The translations under genes and the position numbers were made by a program. DNA of 64,000 bases from Petaurus breviceps papuanus (Eukaryota; Chordata; Mammalia; Diprotodontia; Petauridae). Below are positions 31,205 to 42,484 of the stretch, in pieces (within the stretch, counting starts at the first letter, position 1; every line of letters begins with the position of its first letter). The notes below the pieces were generated by a model. It made no database searches. It was not told the origin of the DNA and was given only the letters and a program-made list of their open reading frames with translations. The stretch spans positions 4,087,711 to 4,151,710 of the forward strand of contig JAMXIF010000032.1 of NCBI GenBank assembly GCA_028583685.1, written 5' to 3'.

Positions 31205-31322
31205 TGGACAAAACATTTATTAAGCATTTACTATGAGCAGAGCACTATGGGAAGTATTGGCAACACAAAGATTAAAGTAGAAATATTCTCTGCTCTCAAA
31301 GAACTTGAAGGAACATGTGGAA
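31205..31322 (-). mobile_element. L2 terminus
   Basis: 'aaaacatttattaagcattt', 'gagcagagcactatgggaag', 'tctgctctcaaagaacttg'. Confidence 0.75.
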
Positions 31323-31444
31323 TATGAACTCTGGCAAATCTTAACAAAGTTACAAAAGTCTTCAGATATGGATCTGGTGGTGGACAATCCATCTATCTTC
31401 TGAAAAGTAGCCTAGCTAAGGTCAGATGGGCTCACTGACAATTT

Positions 31445-31672
31445 TGGAAATACCATGGAAAGAACCCAAGATTTAGAGAGATGACTAAAGTTCAAATCCT
31501 GACATTTATGACCTCTGGAATCTTGGTTAAATCACTTATTCTCTCTGAGCCTCCATCATCTCAACTGTAAAACTAGAATCTCAGTTTCCTCTATTCTAAA
31601 ATAAAGACACCAGACTAGGTAGCTCCAAGGTGATCTCCAAGGTCCTTTTTTTAGTTCAGAATCATGTAAACC
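31445..31672 (+). mobile_element. MIR/THER1-like CORE-SINE
   Basis: 'ggaaagaacccaagattta', 'tctctctgagcctccatcat', 'gacaccagactaggtagctc'. A partial internal duplication is visible ('ctgtaaaactagaatctcag'). Confidence 0.7.
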
Positions 31673-31861
31673 TCTCTGGTCAAGTGAGTCTCTAAGATTT
31701 CCTATTAAATCTCACAAGGGTTATAGCCTGTGTTAGTGGACAGAAGAACCACAATTAAAAAGTCATGGATCTCTCATGTATATCCATGGAATCTTCCCAT
31801 GGATAAGAACTATTTAAAGTTATAGAAGGTGGTACAGTGAGAATTGAAGGAAGCCATGCAG

Positions 31862-32105
31862 CTAAATGTTAATGTGGATAGAATGCTATCCTGGAGTCAG
31901 GAAGATTCATCTTCATGAGTTAAAATCTGACCTCAGACATTTACTAGGTAGGTGACCCTGGGCAAATCACTTAATCTTGTATGCTTCAGTTTCCCATCTG
32001 TAAAATGAGCTAGAGAAGGAAATGGCAAACCATTCCAGTATCTTTGTCAAGAAAACCCCAAATGGGGTCATGAAGTCTTGGACATGACTGGAAAATGACT
32101 GAACA
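31862..32105 (+). mobile_element. MAR1-like SINE
   Basis: Diverged head, 'tcctggagtcaggaagattc', 'ggtgaccctgggcaaatcac', 'gctagagaaggaaatggcaa', tail 'gaaaaccccaaatggggtca' and 'gactgaacaaa'. Confidence 0.92.
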
Positions 32106-32107
32106 AA

Positions 32108-34198
32108 GGAGGTAAAGATGAAAAGGGAAAGCATCCCAGGAAGAGGGCACAAATTCTGAAAATACATGGAGTCTGGAGACAGAGATTGTTTGGTTAACAA
32201 AGCAAGGGGATTAGTGTCGATGAATTGAAGACAATGTGGAGGGAAAAAAAAACTATAAGAAAACTAGAAAAGTAAGAAAAGACTAAATTATGAAAGACTT
32301 TAAAATTCAAATAGAAGAGTTTACATTTGATTCTGGAGGTAAAAGGAAACCATTGGCATTTGTCAATTAAGGGGATAACATTATCAAATCTGTATTTTTC
32401 AAAGAACAATTTGGCAGCTAAGTGGAAGATAGATTGGTGAGAGGAGACTTGATTCAGGAAGACCAATCAACAGGCTGTTGCAATAGTCCAGGTTTGCACC
32501 AGAGTGGTGGCAATATTGGAGGAGAGAAGGGGACAATACAAGAGATGTCATGAAAGTAGAAAACATAGGACTTGGCAATTGATTGGATTTGGCAGAGTAT
32601 GAAGAGTCATGTAAGTAAATTAGTTAAGAGGGGAGGATTTAGAGAAAGAAAATTAGTTCAGTTTTGCACATGTGTTTAAGTTGTCTATGAGATGTCCACT
32701 TTGAGATGCCCAATAAGCAATTGGAGATATAAAACTTGTTTTCGACAGAGAAGTTGGGACTGGACAAACAGATTGGAGACTGATCTGCACAGAGATGATC
32801 ATTGAAACCATGGGAGCTGAGATCACCAAGAGAAATAGCATATAGGGAGAAGAGAAGAAGGACAAGGACCTGTACTAAATGCCTACTATTAATTAGCAGA
32901 AGTCATTTGAATGAAAGTTCAGTGAAGGAAACCGTGAGAGAGCAGTCAGACAGGCAGGAAGAGAGCCAGGAGAGAGCAGCGTCACAAAAATTGAAACAGA
33001 AGAGAGCATAGAGAATATCAAGGAGAAGAGGGTGGTCAACAACAGTGCTAACAGCTGGAGAGAGTTCAAGAAGGGTGAGGGTAGAGAAAAAGCCTAGTAT
33101 TTGGAAAGAGATCATTGGTAACTTTGGAGAGAACAGTTTCAGCTGAATGATGAAGTCAGAAACCAAGCTGCAGTGAGTTAAGAAAAAAATGAGAGGGAAA
33201 AAGTCAGAATGGCCTTTTTCAAGGACTTTATCCGCGAAAGGAAAGGAATATATAAAAGGATAGCTATCAGGGATGAATAGATCAAATGATGGTTTTTTGA
33301 GGATGGGAGAGACATGGTTGGTTTTGTAAGCAGTAAGGAAGCAGCTAATAGACAGGGAGAGATTGAAGAGGAGAGAGTGAGGACGATAGAGGGAGTAATC
33401 TTCTAGAGAAGATGGGATGGAATAGGATCACTTGTGCATGAAGAAGGGTTTGTCTTGACAAGAAGAAGGGCTACCTCTTCATGTGAGATGGGGTAAAAAA
33501 GGAGAGAGTGAGTAAAGGCATCTGAGTGATGCGAGATCAGCAGGAGGAGAAAACAGGCAACTTTCAGTGAATGGTCTTATTTTCTCCATGAAATATGAGG
33601 CAAAGTTCTCAGCTGAGAGGGTGGGAGGAAGACGAGCCATAAGAGGTTTGAGGAAGGATGAAAAGGTTTAGAAAAATTACTGAGGTGAGGAAGGGAGTAA
33701 ATTAACTACAGAGATATAAAAAGTTTCCCTTATTGCAATGAGAACCAAGCTGAGATTATGTAACCTAAGTGTGTACTATACTAGCTAGTCATCATGCTTT
33801 CCTGATTTTCTCCATCTTCATTAGTGGAAATGAAGACAGTAAGTAGATGGGGGTTGTAATCCAAGACTGAGGGTTAGCAGAACAAGATCATTCATAGGAT
33901 AAGGGGGCAGGAGACTTGAAAAAAGACAAGTAGACTTGTACTAGTTCACCAAGGAATTAAGTTGGGGAAGGGAAGAAAGTGTAGCCAGCAGAGGAGTGAT
34001 GGCCAGGGAAAGAAATGAAAGGTGGAGGGATTGTGAGGATAAAGGGAAGATGAAGAATAATGTTAGGAGATGTGAGGGAGAGGTAAAAGCAACCAGAGAT
34101 TATGGCCAGATAAAGGAATTTCAGAGTTTATAAACATGGAAGTAGAAAGGTTGTAGATGATAACAAAATCAAGGGTATGACCATCTCTGTAGGGAGGC
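32108..34198 (-). mobile_element. long L2 LINE copy: endonuclease end, RT, 3' UTR
   Basis: An unusually long decayed L2. Read on the minus strand from 34198: residues like GHTLDFVIIYNLS and INSEIPLS (endonuclease C-terminus), then SCTSDPIPSHLL, SHPQKTII, and at 33040-32910 'SPAVSTVVDHPLLLDIL...ALSWLSSCLSD', the classical L2/CR1 RT block (canonical SAAFDTVDHPLLL...LSWLSSYLSDR). The 3' UTR follows to 32108. Many interruptions; certainly not functional. Confidence 0.85.
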
Positions 34199-34480
34199 AA
34201 AGTGGATCGTGGTAAATAAAGAAAAGGGTAAGAAGGCTGGAAAGGTAGGAATGGACCAAGTTATAAATGGCTTTGAAAGTCAAAGGATTTCATTTTTTTT
34301 ATCCCAAAGGTAATAGTTTGCCTCTGGAGTTTATTGAATAATCCATGGTCATCATGGTCATACTTGCACTTGCACTTTAGGAAGATCAATTTGACAGCTG
34401 AGAGAAGGATGGGCTGGACTGGGGAGAGACTTGAAGTAGCAAGAACAATCAACAGGCTAATCCAGTAGTCGACTGACTCT
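34199..34480 (-). mobile_element. second L2 3' UTR fragment
   Basis: 'aatggctttgaaagtcaaag', 'taggaagatcaatttgacag' and 'gaacaatcaacaggctaatc' are L2 3'-UTR landmarks out of order with the preceding L2, so this is a separate copy. Confidence 0.6.
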
Positions 34481-34602
34481 CAAATATTTAATCTCTATCC
34501 CCTGCTTCTTTCCCCACTGTCAACAAATGCATCCAAATCTCCCTTAATCTTGAAAAATAAAGAAAGAAAAAAAGAAAGAAAGGGAACTCCTTAGGCCCTC
34601 AA

Positions 34603-34792
34603 AATATATATGTATTATGTGTGTATATGATATATATTTTATATTTATTTATAATATGTTATTTATATTATATATAAATATATTATGTAATACATATTTG
34701 TATATTTATACATATATGTGTATATATAATGTATGTGTGTATAAACATACAGACATATGTACACACACATACATTTTTTATCCTGAACCAAA
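34603..34792. repeat. TA-rich microsatellite
   Basis: Alternating TATA, TGTA and TACA units. Open frames through it are artefacts. Confidence 0.93.
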
Positions 34793-35166
34793 CTGGCCAT
34801 TTTCTCATATATGACATATCTCTGTTTCTTTGCACTGACTCTCTTCAATACTCTGCATGCCCTTTCTCCTTACCTGCTTCTCTTAGAATCTTTTGTGTCC
34901 TTTAAATCTAAGTTCATAAGCTCCCTTCTTTATCATTTTTTGATCCCACTCAGTCATTAGTGCCTCCCCCAAATGACCTTGTATTAATTTTATGTGTACT
35001 TTTTGTGTGTGTACAAATTACAGTCCTCGCCTTCTCCCCTCCCCACTCCCATACCCTAGGCTAGAATTCTTTGGTGGGAGGGATTTTCATTTTTGTCTTT
35101 GTATCCCTAGCATCTAGCACAAGTGCTTGGCACAAAGTAGGTCCCTAACGTTTATTAATTGATTGA
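34793..35166 (+). mobile_element. L2 3' end
   Basis: 'ctctgcatgccctttctcct', 'ggtgggagggattttcattt', 'ctagcacaagtgcttggcac', 'aaagtaggtccctaacgttt', terminus. Confidence 0.85.
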
Positions 35167-35221
35167 TCTGTGATTTCATTAATGTGAGTACTCAGCATGA
35201 TTCATGCTTTCTCATTCTGTT

Positions 35222-35437
35222 AGGCTCTCGCTTGGAGTCAAGAAAAGCTGAGTTCAAATTTGACCTCAGACACTTTACTAGCTGTGTGATCCTGGGCAAA
35301 TCACTTAACCCTGTTTGCCTCAGTTTTCTCATCTGTAAAATGAGTTGGAGAAGAAAATAGCAAACCATTCCAGTATCTTTGCCAAGAAACCCCAAATGGG
35401 GTCAGAAAGAGTCTGATATGATTGAACAATAACAAAA
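35222..35437 (+). mobile_element. MAR1-like SINE, 5'-shortened
   Basis: Begins at 'cttggagtcaagaaaagctg', then 'tagctgtgtgatcctgggc', 'gttggagaagaaaatagcaa', tail 'aagaaaccccaaatgggg' ending 'gaacaataacaaaa'. Confidence 0.92.
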
Positions 35438-35483
35438 GGCTCTTACCAATGCCCTCCCATAATTTATTTATTTGTTTGTTTGT

Positions 35484-35637
35484 TTATTGGAGGGGGAAGG
35501 CAAGGTAATTGGGGTTAAGTGATTTGCCTAAGGTTACACAGCTAGAAAGTGTGTCAAGTATCTGAGGTCTGATTTGAACTCAGGTCCTCCTGACTCCAGG
35601 GCTGGTGCTCTATTCACTACACCACCTAGATGCCCCC
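35484..35637 (-). mobile_element. WSINE1-like SINE
   Basis: Reverse: T-rich lead-in, 'aggtaattggggttaagtga', 'gcctaaggttacacagctag', 'tttgaactcaggtcctcctg', 'caccacctagatgcccc'. Flanks 'cccataatttattta' and 'ccataaataattta' look like an imperfect duplication. Confidence 0.93.
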
Positions 35638-35639
35638 CA

Positions 35640-36135
35640 TAAATAATTTATAATGGGAGTATATACTTACCCAGAAATCTTCCTCTATGTAATGCGTATA
35701 AATGTCTAAAAAAAGTGAGATTCTTATTGCTTTATGCCTGATTTCCACGATTTTGCCTGCTTTCCTCTATTTTGCCATTGTCACAACTGGAAAAGTAGGA
35801 GACTGTCTGGGTATAAGGACAATTTTGTGTTTTCATGTATTGCCATGGCCAAGAATACATCACCTAGTGGCCAGTCTACCAATGCTGATACTTTCTGTAC
35901 TTAACAAGACTGGACATACAACAACAGATAGTCTACTGCCAGGTACAAACTCAAAACCTTTCCAGCTTAGTAGAATCTACCAGGAGCTTGCATGTGACTG
36001 GGATAGACTTCCGAATTCATGCCACAAAGAGCAGAAGTTTTGTGGAAGTGCCCTAGAGGGCCTGTCTGTCACATTGCCTGAAAATACACCTTTAGACAAA
36101 ATACACCATTAGAAAATACCCTTTCACTGGCATGT
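35640..36135. other. unassigned sequence with a 136-codon open frame
   Basis: A plus frame 35702-36112 begins MSKKSEILIALCLISTILPAF, which looks like a signal peptide or membrane segment, but the rest has no recognised domain, no Kozak-like context, and no repeat identity. Chance remains likely in AT-rich DNA. Confidence 0.3.
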
Positions 36136-36137
36136 AT

Positions 36138-36362
36138 AATAATGAATACTCTTATATTTCTGTAAGGTGCTTGTTAAAACATTTTCATTTGATCTTCCCA
36201 ACTATCCTCTGAGGAAGACTGGGATCAGTATTTTTATCCTCTGTTCACATAAGGGGAAACTGAGACCCAGGGAACTTGCCTAAGGTCACTTAATTTCATA
36301 GCAGAGCCAGTATTTCTGGCTTCTAGTCCAGTATGATATTCCTTCTTCTATACTACATTGTT
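36138..36362 (-). mobile_element. long-form CORE-SINE
   Basis: 'ttatatttctgtaaggtgct', 'tcatttgatcttcccaacta', 'aggggaaactgagacccagg', 'cttgcctaaggtcactta'. Confidence 0.75.
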
Positions 36363-36484
36363 GTAAATCCTTTCTTTTTTAAGCTATCCCAGGAAAAGTG
36401 AAAAATTAAGCTGTTATCTCTTAATAGTATAGATGAATAATGTTATACCATTTTCCTTCCTGACACTTAACTGAGACCAGGATG

Positions 36485-37380
36485 CTAAGAAAATAGGCCC
36501 ACAACCTCTGTCATCCTTGACTCCTCACTCTACTTCATCACATACATCTAATTAGTTTCCAAGTCTTGTTGATTTTTTACCTCCACAGAGTCTGTTCCTT
36601 CTGTCCCATTCTCCCCACTCACATGACTATGGCTCTAGTTCAGGCTCACCTTATCTCTCACCTGGACTATTGCAGAGGCTTCTAATTGGTCTCTCTATCT
36701 TCAGTCTCTCTTCTCTCCAATCCATTCTCCATTTTCCTTTTCCATTTTCCAATCCATCCCATCGGCCACAGTGATATTTCTAAAGCACAAATCCAACCAT
36801 ATCACTGTCCTGCTCACTAAACTATAATGGCTCCTTATTATCTCCAGGATCAAATACAAGCTCCTCTTTCATTGAAAACCCTTCATAACCTGGTTCTACT
36901 CTGCGTTTCATGCCTTATTATACATTATTCCCTTTCTAGTTCTCTAAAGCTCAACCAAACTGACCTTCCTGCTATACCTCACATACAACTTCCATCTCTC
37001 ATCTCTGAGTGCTTGGTCAGGTTGCCAACCATACATAGAATATACTACCTGTTCTTCCTCTTAGAATGCTTAGCTTCCCTCAGACTTGAGCTCAAATAAT
37101 ATATCTTATATACAATGTTTCCTGGTCCTCCAACATTGCTAGCATAAATGCCTCTCTCTCCTCCCCTCTATTGCCTTGAATTTATTTCATACATTTTCTG
37201 TATATGTTATTTTACCTCCACATACACATATGTAAATGTGTGTGAATATATACATATGCCATTTCCTTTCAATAGAACGTGAGTTGCATGAGGGAAAGCA
37301 CTATTTTTTAAAAATTTTATGTCTCTATTACCTAGTACAGTTCCTGACTAATCACACAAACACAATAACTGTTGATTGAG
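36485..37380 (+). mobile_element. L2 LINE 3' half
   Basis: 'gtcatccttgactcctcact', 'ctcacctggactattgcaga', 'ggccacagtgatatttctaa', 'aaccatatcactgtcctgc', then 'ctagtacagttcctgacta' near the terminus 'ctgttgattgagt'. Old and non-coding. Confidence 0.9.
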
Positions 37381-38329
37381 TGGGAGAGAAAGGCAGAAAA
37401 CCAGGAAGGTATAATTCTCTCTTGGAAAGGTGGTCAGTTAAGCTTGGAGAGCCCCAGTGGACAGCATGAAGACACTGTGAACTTGAAGAACGAAAATAAA
37501 ATGAAAAGCACAGAAAGGTAAGGGTTGGCTGCACCTTCCTCACTTTCCCATGTACCTGGAACAAGAAAATGCTGGGTTCAGGTCCATAGATGTCCTGCAG
37601 AGAGGCAAGCAGAAATAGAAACTCTTTCACCAAAACTAGACTCTCCAAAGGTACAGTATTATGTGGGCCTCCCTGCTCTCAATGTGCCAGAAAGCCTGCT
37701 GGAATTGGCGGGTCTATGGCATTTGATAACTATGGGTGTTTCAGGTGGGAAATGGCTAGAATCCAGGTTTTTATTGCAGAAAAACCTGCTATTTGTGTGT
37801 ATGCTCTGTCTGTCCACCTATACTTCTGTTATCTCCACTCTGAGGCCGGGTACATGGCTGAAATGGAGCTGATCCTTACTTTAAGATGTCAGTGCTGACC
37901 TGACATGAAATGCATGGGGAGTCTGGTGACAGCCCTCTTCAGTGAGAAGCAAATCCATCAATTTTCTTATCTGTTCCACTGGATAAGCCCAAGGTTTCTT
38001 GCTCTCTCCACATTTCTATCTCCTGAAATATCCCTGGGCCAATGGCCCAGACTTCTAATGCTTTTCATCTAGTAGCACTTGCCCGCTTAGCATGATGTAA
38101 AATAACACATGAATTGCTTTCTGGCAAACTTGAACTTGGTGCTTCTTTACCAATTCAAGAAATTGGCACACAGGACATTGGAGTGATGGGAGGGTGGGGG
38201 TATTCACAGGCATACCCTTCTCCCCACTGAGTTATGATCAAGTCCAAACACACACAATTCCAATATTCCCTGTCCACAACCCAGCATCAACAGGGTTGCC
38301 CTTGGTGAGTACTCCATATAGGATCAATC
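37381..38329. other. unassigned sequence
   Basis: Nearly 1 kb without a recognised repeat. Two overlapping plus frames (37525-37872, 115 codons; 37590-37898, 102 codons) in different phases have no domain that I recognise, and there is no convincing exon signal. Confidence 0.3.
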
Positions 38330-38382
38330 AACATATTCATTGAGTGTCATGTTTTAAATACTATATGAGGTACTCAGGGACA

Positions 38383-38672
38383 CACCACACACACAGAGAG
38401 ATATATGCATTTCACACACATATATCAATATAGATTTATCTATATACTTATAGATAGATCTATATCTAAATATAGACAGATATGCTTAATCTTTCTATCT
38501 ATATAACTTTATAGATATATCTTTATATAAATATAGATATACACACATACATATATATAGATATGTACCTATATATGCATCTATCTATACATGGATTATA
38601 TACACATACATATACATGGCCCTGTGGGGAATATATATATTTGTGTGTATGTATATGTACGTCAACGAACAC
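38383..38672. repeat. ATAG/ACAT/TATA microsatellite tract
   Basis: Degenerate (ATAGAT)n, (TATC)n and (ACAT)n. A short L2-like end precedes it at 38330-38380. Confidence 0.92.
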
Positions 38673-38789
38673 ACATATCTAATACATAACAGACACTCAA
38701 TAGTTGTTGATTGATTATATACAACTCACCAAGGGCCTCTTTGTTGATGCTGGTTTATGGGGAAGGAATATTTGAGTCCTGTGTCCTTA

Positions 38790-38968
38790 GGCTTCCTGAT
38801 CTATATTTTACCACTGGACCCAGATTGCTCCAGAGGAGAGAGTGAGGCTTGTGATTTTGCATAGCCCTGCCTTATAGCCCTGCCTCACTTAAATCCAAAT
38901 CAATTGCAAATCAAGACATCACTTTCCTCCTGTCATTTGCCCTCTTCAGGAATGCAAGACAAACAATC
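38790..38968 (+). repeat. approximately 200-bp interspersed repeat, copy C
   Basis: 'ttttaccactggacccagat', 'gagagagtgaggcttgtga', 'ctgcctcacttaaatccaaa', 'aagacatcac', end 'gcaagacaaacaat'. Contains a local duplication of 'agccctgcct'. Confidence 0.72.
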
Positions 38969-39030
38969 TGGGAGTAGTAGTAGCTGCCCCACTGGGGACT
39001 CAAGTGGCCAGTTCCAATTGGGCAATGCTT

Positions 39031-39206
39031 CTCCTTCCTTCCCTCCCTCCCTCCTTCCTTCCTTCCTTCCTTCCTTTCTTCCTTCCTTCCTTCCTTCCTT
39101 CCTTCCTTCCTTCCTTCCTTCCTTCCTTCCTTCCTTCCTTCCTTCCTTCCTTCCTTCCTTCCTTCCTTCTTTCCTTCCTTCCTTTTTTCCTTCCTCCCCC
39201 TCCCAC
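39031..39206. repeat. (TTCC)n microsatellite
   Basis: About 175 bp of nearly pure CCTT tetranucleotide. Open frames with SFLP repeats (plus) or KEGR repeats (minus) through it are artefacts. Confidence 0.98.
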
Positions 39207-39622
39207 CCTTCTTCCCTCTGTCCACATGGGGAATCATGTATTTATATGTGAATGCTCTGCCCAGAGGAAAGTGGATTTCTTGAAATAGAGCTCTGGAAAA
39301 ACCAGATAAGGCCCACTGGGATTCAAATGGAGCACTTTAGTAGGCTTTAAATCCAACTGGCTCTCACTGATTAACTAATAATAAGTTCAGTCCAAGCCTC
39401 TGCTGTTCATTATTTGGGTTTTGATGGCTCAGAATGAGGGTAAATAGCCATTGTTTCTGTTCTGGCCAGAAACCCTGAGGGTCTTCTCCTCCCAGATTGT
39501 TTTTTTTTTTTTTTTGACTAGGTAAAAGATTTCTTTTGCCTCATTTCTTACCTAGCCTTAGTCACTGAATGAGTATAGCCTCAGGCAAACTGAGACATGG
39601 GAAAGACATTAGCTTAAAAATG
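39207..39622. other. unassigned sequence
   Basis: No gene or repeat recognised. Poly(T) at 39501-39516. Confidence 0.35.
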
Positions 39623-39820
39623 TCAAGATCTCCACTGCATCCAGGGCCATCTCCAATCATCTTGGTCTATGTGTTGCCACTGGAACCTGTGGCTCTGGAG
39701 GAAAAAGTGAGGCTGGTGACTTTGCATGGTCCTGCCTCACTTAAATCCAAATCACTTGCAAGTCAAGATATCACCGTCCTGATGTCATGGGTCATCTTCA
39801 AGAACTAAGGACAAACAACA
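39623..39820 (+). repeat. approximately 200-bp interspersed repeat, copy D
   Basis: 'catccagggccatctccaat', 'gttgccactggaacctgtgg', 'tcacttaaatccaaatcact', 'tgcaagtcaagatatcaccg', end 'ctaaggacaaacaacaa'. The best-preserved copy in the window. Confidence 0.8.
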
Positions 39821-39904
39821 AGATGTTGCCCTGCATTACAACATAGTAATTCAAAGGGAATGGTGATGAACGTATAGAAATTTAGGAATCTGGAGCTGAC
39901 TCTC

Positions 39905-40022
39905 GGGAGGTCACATGCATCTATATAACAAGTATCACTATGCTAAGTGCTGGGCATACAAAGAGAGGCAAAAGTCACGACTCCTGCCCTTGAAGAGTTT
40001 ACATTCCAGAAAGGAAAGGGAA
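39905..40022 (-). mobile_element. L2 terminus
   Basis: 'gctaagtgctgggcatacaa', 'agaggcaaaagtcacgact', 'cttgaagagtttacattcc'. Confidence 0.8.
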
Positions 40023-40524
40023 GAGAAGAACAGTTGTCCTTGCTAATTCCTCCCACCCTCAGTCGATCTTACAATGACCCTGTGTTGCCCATAGAAGGGT
40101 AAGGGAAGGCACCATTCCCACCTTAGCAAGAAGAGTGACTAGACACGGGGTGGGGGTGGGGGTGGGGTCTTAATTATGGTTGTAGGACACTGGAAAGCAG
40201 CATACACAGGAACTCAGTGAAGGAACTGGAGTGAGAGAAGGTCACTAGCGCTTTGGGTTAGGGTTGTAAACTACCCCTGACGACAGGAGTAAGCCTCCTG
40301 ATAATGTCTGGGACAGAGGCCCAGTAGCTTGTGCCAGTGCAGTTTCTACTTGATGGGAAATTTAAAGACAAAGACCTCCTTCCCAGGCAAAGCCTGTCTA
40401 GCCCAAGGACCTAATTTGTTCAAAATTGGACTCCTGAGTGTTACTATGATGCTGTCCCACCCATTTAAAAGCTGTCCTTTTCCATATGCTGTAGCGTAAG
40501 AGGTCCTGCCCTGAGCTCTTCTCA
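40023..40524. other. unassigned sequence
   Basis: No gene or repeat recognised. G-rich (GGGGGT)n at 40147-40168 is a possible G-quadruplex site on the plus strand. Confidence 0.35.
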
Positions 40525-40602
40525 TCATCAACAAACATTCATTGAGTGAATCAAATGTAGAGGGAACAGTGCTAAATTCTGGGACACTCTCCAGTGTCCC
40601 CA
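40525..40602 (-). mobile_element. L2 terminus fragment
   Basis: 'catcaacaaacattcattga' then 'acagtgctaaattctgggac'. Confidence 0.65.
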
Positions 40603-40790
40603 ATGTCAATGTTGATAAACAATGAACCAGTCAAGTTATTGGACCTCATGGAAATTCTGCCTTCCACACACAATACCCAGTTAAGCATTAGAGTTTCCTT
40701 CACATAGACAGGGAAACGAAGCACCACAGGTTTTCTAGCAGGGTGCCTTGGACTTTCATTATGTTATGATTATTGTTTCCTGATGCTCTT

Positions 40791-40960
40791 TTTTTTTTTG
40801 CTTTTTTGGAGGGCAATTGGGGTTAAGTGACTTGCCCAAGGTCACACAGCTAGATTTTGTGTGTGTGTGTGTGTGTGTTAGGTGTCTGAGGCCAGATTTG
40901 AACTCAGGTCCTCCTGACTCTGGGGCCGGTGCTCTATTCACTGCGCCACCTAGCCGCCCC
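40791..40960 (-). mobile_element. WSINE1-like SINE with internal (GT)n
   Basis: Reverse copy: 'ttggagggcaattggggtta', 'gcccaaggtcacacagctag', (GT)n at 40859-40878, 'tttgaactcaggtcctcctg', 'ctgcgccacctagccgcccc'. Duplication 'ttcctgatgctctt' at 40777-40790 and 'tccctgatattctt' at 40961-40974. The CpGs kept in the head suggest a recent copy. Confidence 0.96.
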
Positions 40961-41204
40961 TCCCTGATATTCTTAAAAGAGAAATTCTCGTGATAACACA
41001 ACATGTTCTCTGAACTTTCTTTCACCAAGACATCCCAGAAACTTTTGAAACCTCAATTGTTTACAGTAAAATGACTGCAGTTCACATTTTGGAATCTTAC
41101 ACAGATGGTCCTTTTCATTTGAGTTATTTCCTTCTCCTCAAAGGGAGAGATCATAGGATGATAGCCATATTTACTATTGAAGCAAGATATTTTTTCTCCT
41201 CTCT

Positions 41205-41302
41205 TTAGATGGATTTCTGAAAGTTAAAAGGCTGAAATGGAACTTAGAGGTCACTAAGTCTACCACCCACACTTGAAAGATGGGGAAACTGAGGCCCAGA
41301 TA
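41205..41302 (-). mobile_element. MIR fragment
   Basis: 'aaatggaacttagaggtcac' and 'gatggggaaactgaggccca'. Confidence 0.75.
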
Positions 41303-41304
41303 TT

Positions 41305-42005
41305 TATTCAGTAGATCTTCCTTGACGTATAGCATAAGCATCTCTCCTTCTACTCTGCATTTACTTACATTTGTAAAAATTCTTGTTCACTGGCATTCAC
41401 CTTCACATTGCTCTATTCCAAGTTAGTACTCAACAAAAATTTCCCAAGGAGTTATTATGTGCTTTGGACTTTGTTGGGGGCTGAGAAAGATGCAGAACAA
41501 AATAAAAGTCTCTGCCTTTACTGGGCTTATGGTCTAATACAGGAACATGAACCAAATTATTACTATTTATTCTCTCCCTCCCTCAACCACTTTAATATTG
41601 ATTTTGCCTATTTTTGTATTTACTCATACCTACACATGTTATTTTCCCTTAATAGAATATAAGCTCCTTGAGGGCAGGGTTTTTTTTTTTCCTCTTTGTG
41701 TCTTTAGCACCTAGCATAGAATCTGATGTTTAATCAATGCATTTCGAATTTAATTTAGTGATACATCAATAAATAATTACAATATACTATAAATGCCCCA
41801 AGTGGGTATGAAAAGAATGCCATGCAAAGTTAAAGGAGAATTTTAACCAACTGAAAAGTACCAATGAATGTTTCAAGGAGGGAACAAGTACTATTTGAAT
41901 ATGGTTTTAAAGGTAAAGGAGTTGGACATACTAGGCATAGGAGATACTATGATTAAAGGGAGAGATGTGAGAAAGTGTGGAAAGTATATAGGGGTTATAT
42001 AAATC
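41305..42005. mobile_element. cluster of L2 3' ends in both orientations
   Basis: 41305-41410 plus fragment. 41425-41545 minus terminus ('caacaaaaatttcccaagg', 'tctgcctttactgggctta'). 41555-41760 plus terminus ('ctccttgagggcagggtttt', 'gcacctagcatagaatc'). 41780-42005 minus 3' UTR ('tttgaatatggttttaaagg', 'ggagatactatgattaaagg'). Confidence 0.65.
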
Positions 42006-42484
42006 CAGTGGGACTGAGCATAGAGCCCTTGATTAATTGTCTATTTACTAATGTTAGAATAAATTTGGGTTCTGATATCATGTTTAGGGATATGTATGTA
42101 TTTGTTCTTCAATCAAATTACTTAGCTTGGCCCTTACCTACTTATCTACTCCCTCCTTCCCTTTATAATGATCAATCAAAAACCTCTGTCCAAGGCATAA
42201 TTAGCTTACTCTACATTTCAATTTTATGAAATAAAAGGTAATAAATACAAAATCATTACTCAACATGTAAAATGACTATTCCATTTTATCTCAGTTCCAG
42301 CCTTCCAGGCATAGAGGGATAAAAAAAAAAATAAAGCATTAGGTTTTGTGGCCTCTGCCTCACCTAGAAGCTTCCCTACTCAAGACTGGGTTGTGAAATT
42401 ACATGAATCAGTAATGTCATTATAAATTCACCAACTTCCAGTTACAAATTGGAATGTAAGGAGACACAGTCTATTCTCTGGCAG
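42006..42484. other. unassigned sequence
   Basis: No gene or repeat recognised. Confidence 0.35.

Noticed and set aside
32903-33166. 87-codon minus frame as a possible host gene
   Set aside because: It is the L2 reverse-transcriptase block (VVDHPLLL, ALSWLSSCLSD).
35702-36112. 136-codon plus open frame with signal-peptide-like start
   Set aside because: Hydrophobic start is common by chance in T-rich DNA. The rest has no domain and no splice or promoter context.
39031-39206. Regular repeats considered as a CRISPR array
   Set aside because: Tetranucleotide microsatellite with no spacers, in a mammalian genome.
38904-39251. Open frames with SFLP or KEGR repeats
   Set aside because: Produced by translation of the (TTCC)n microsatellite.
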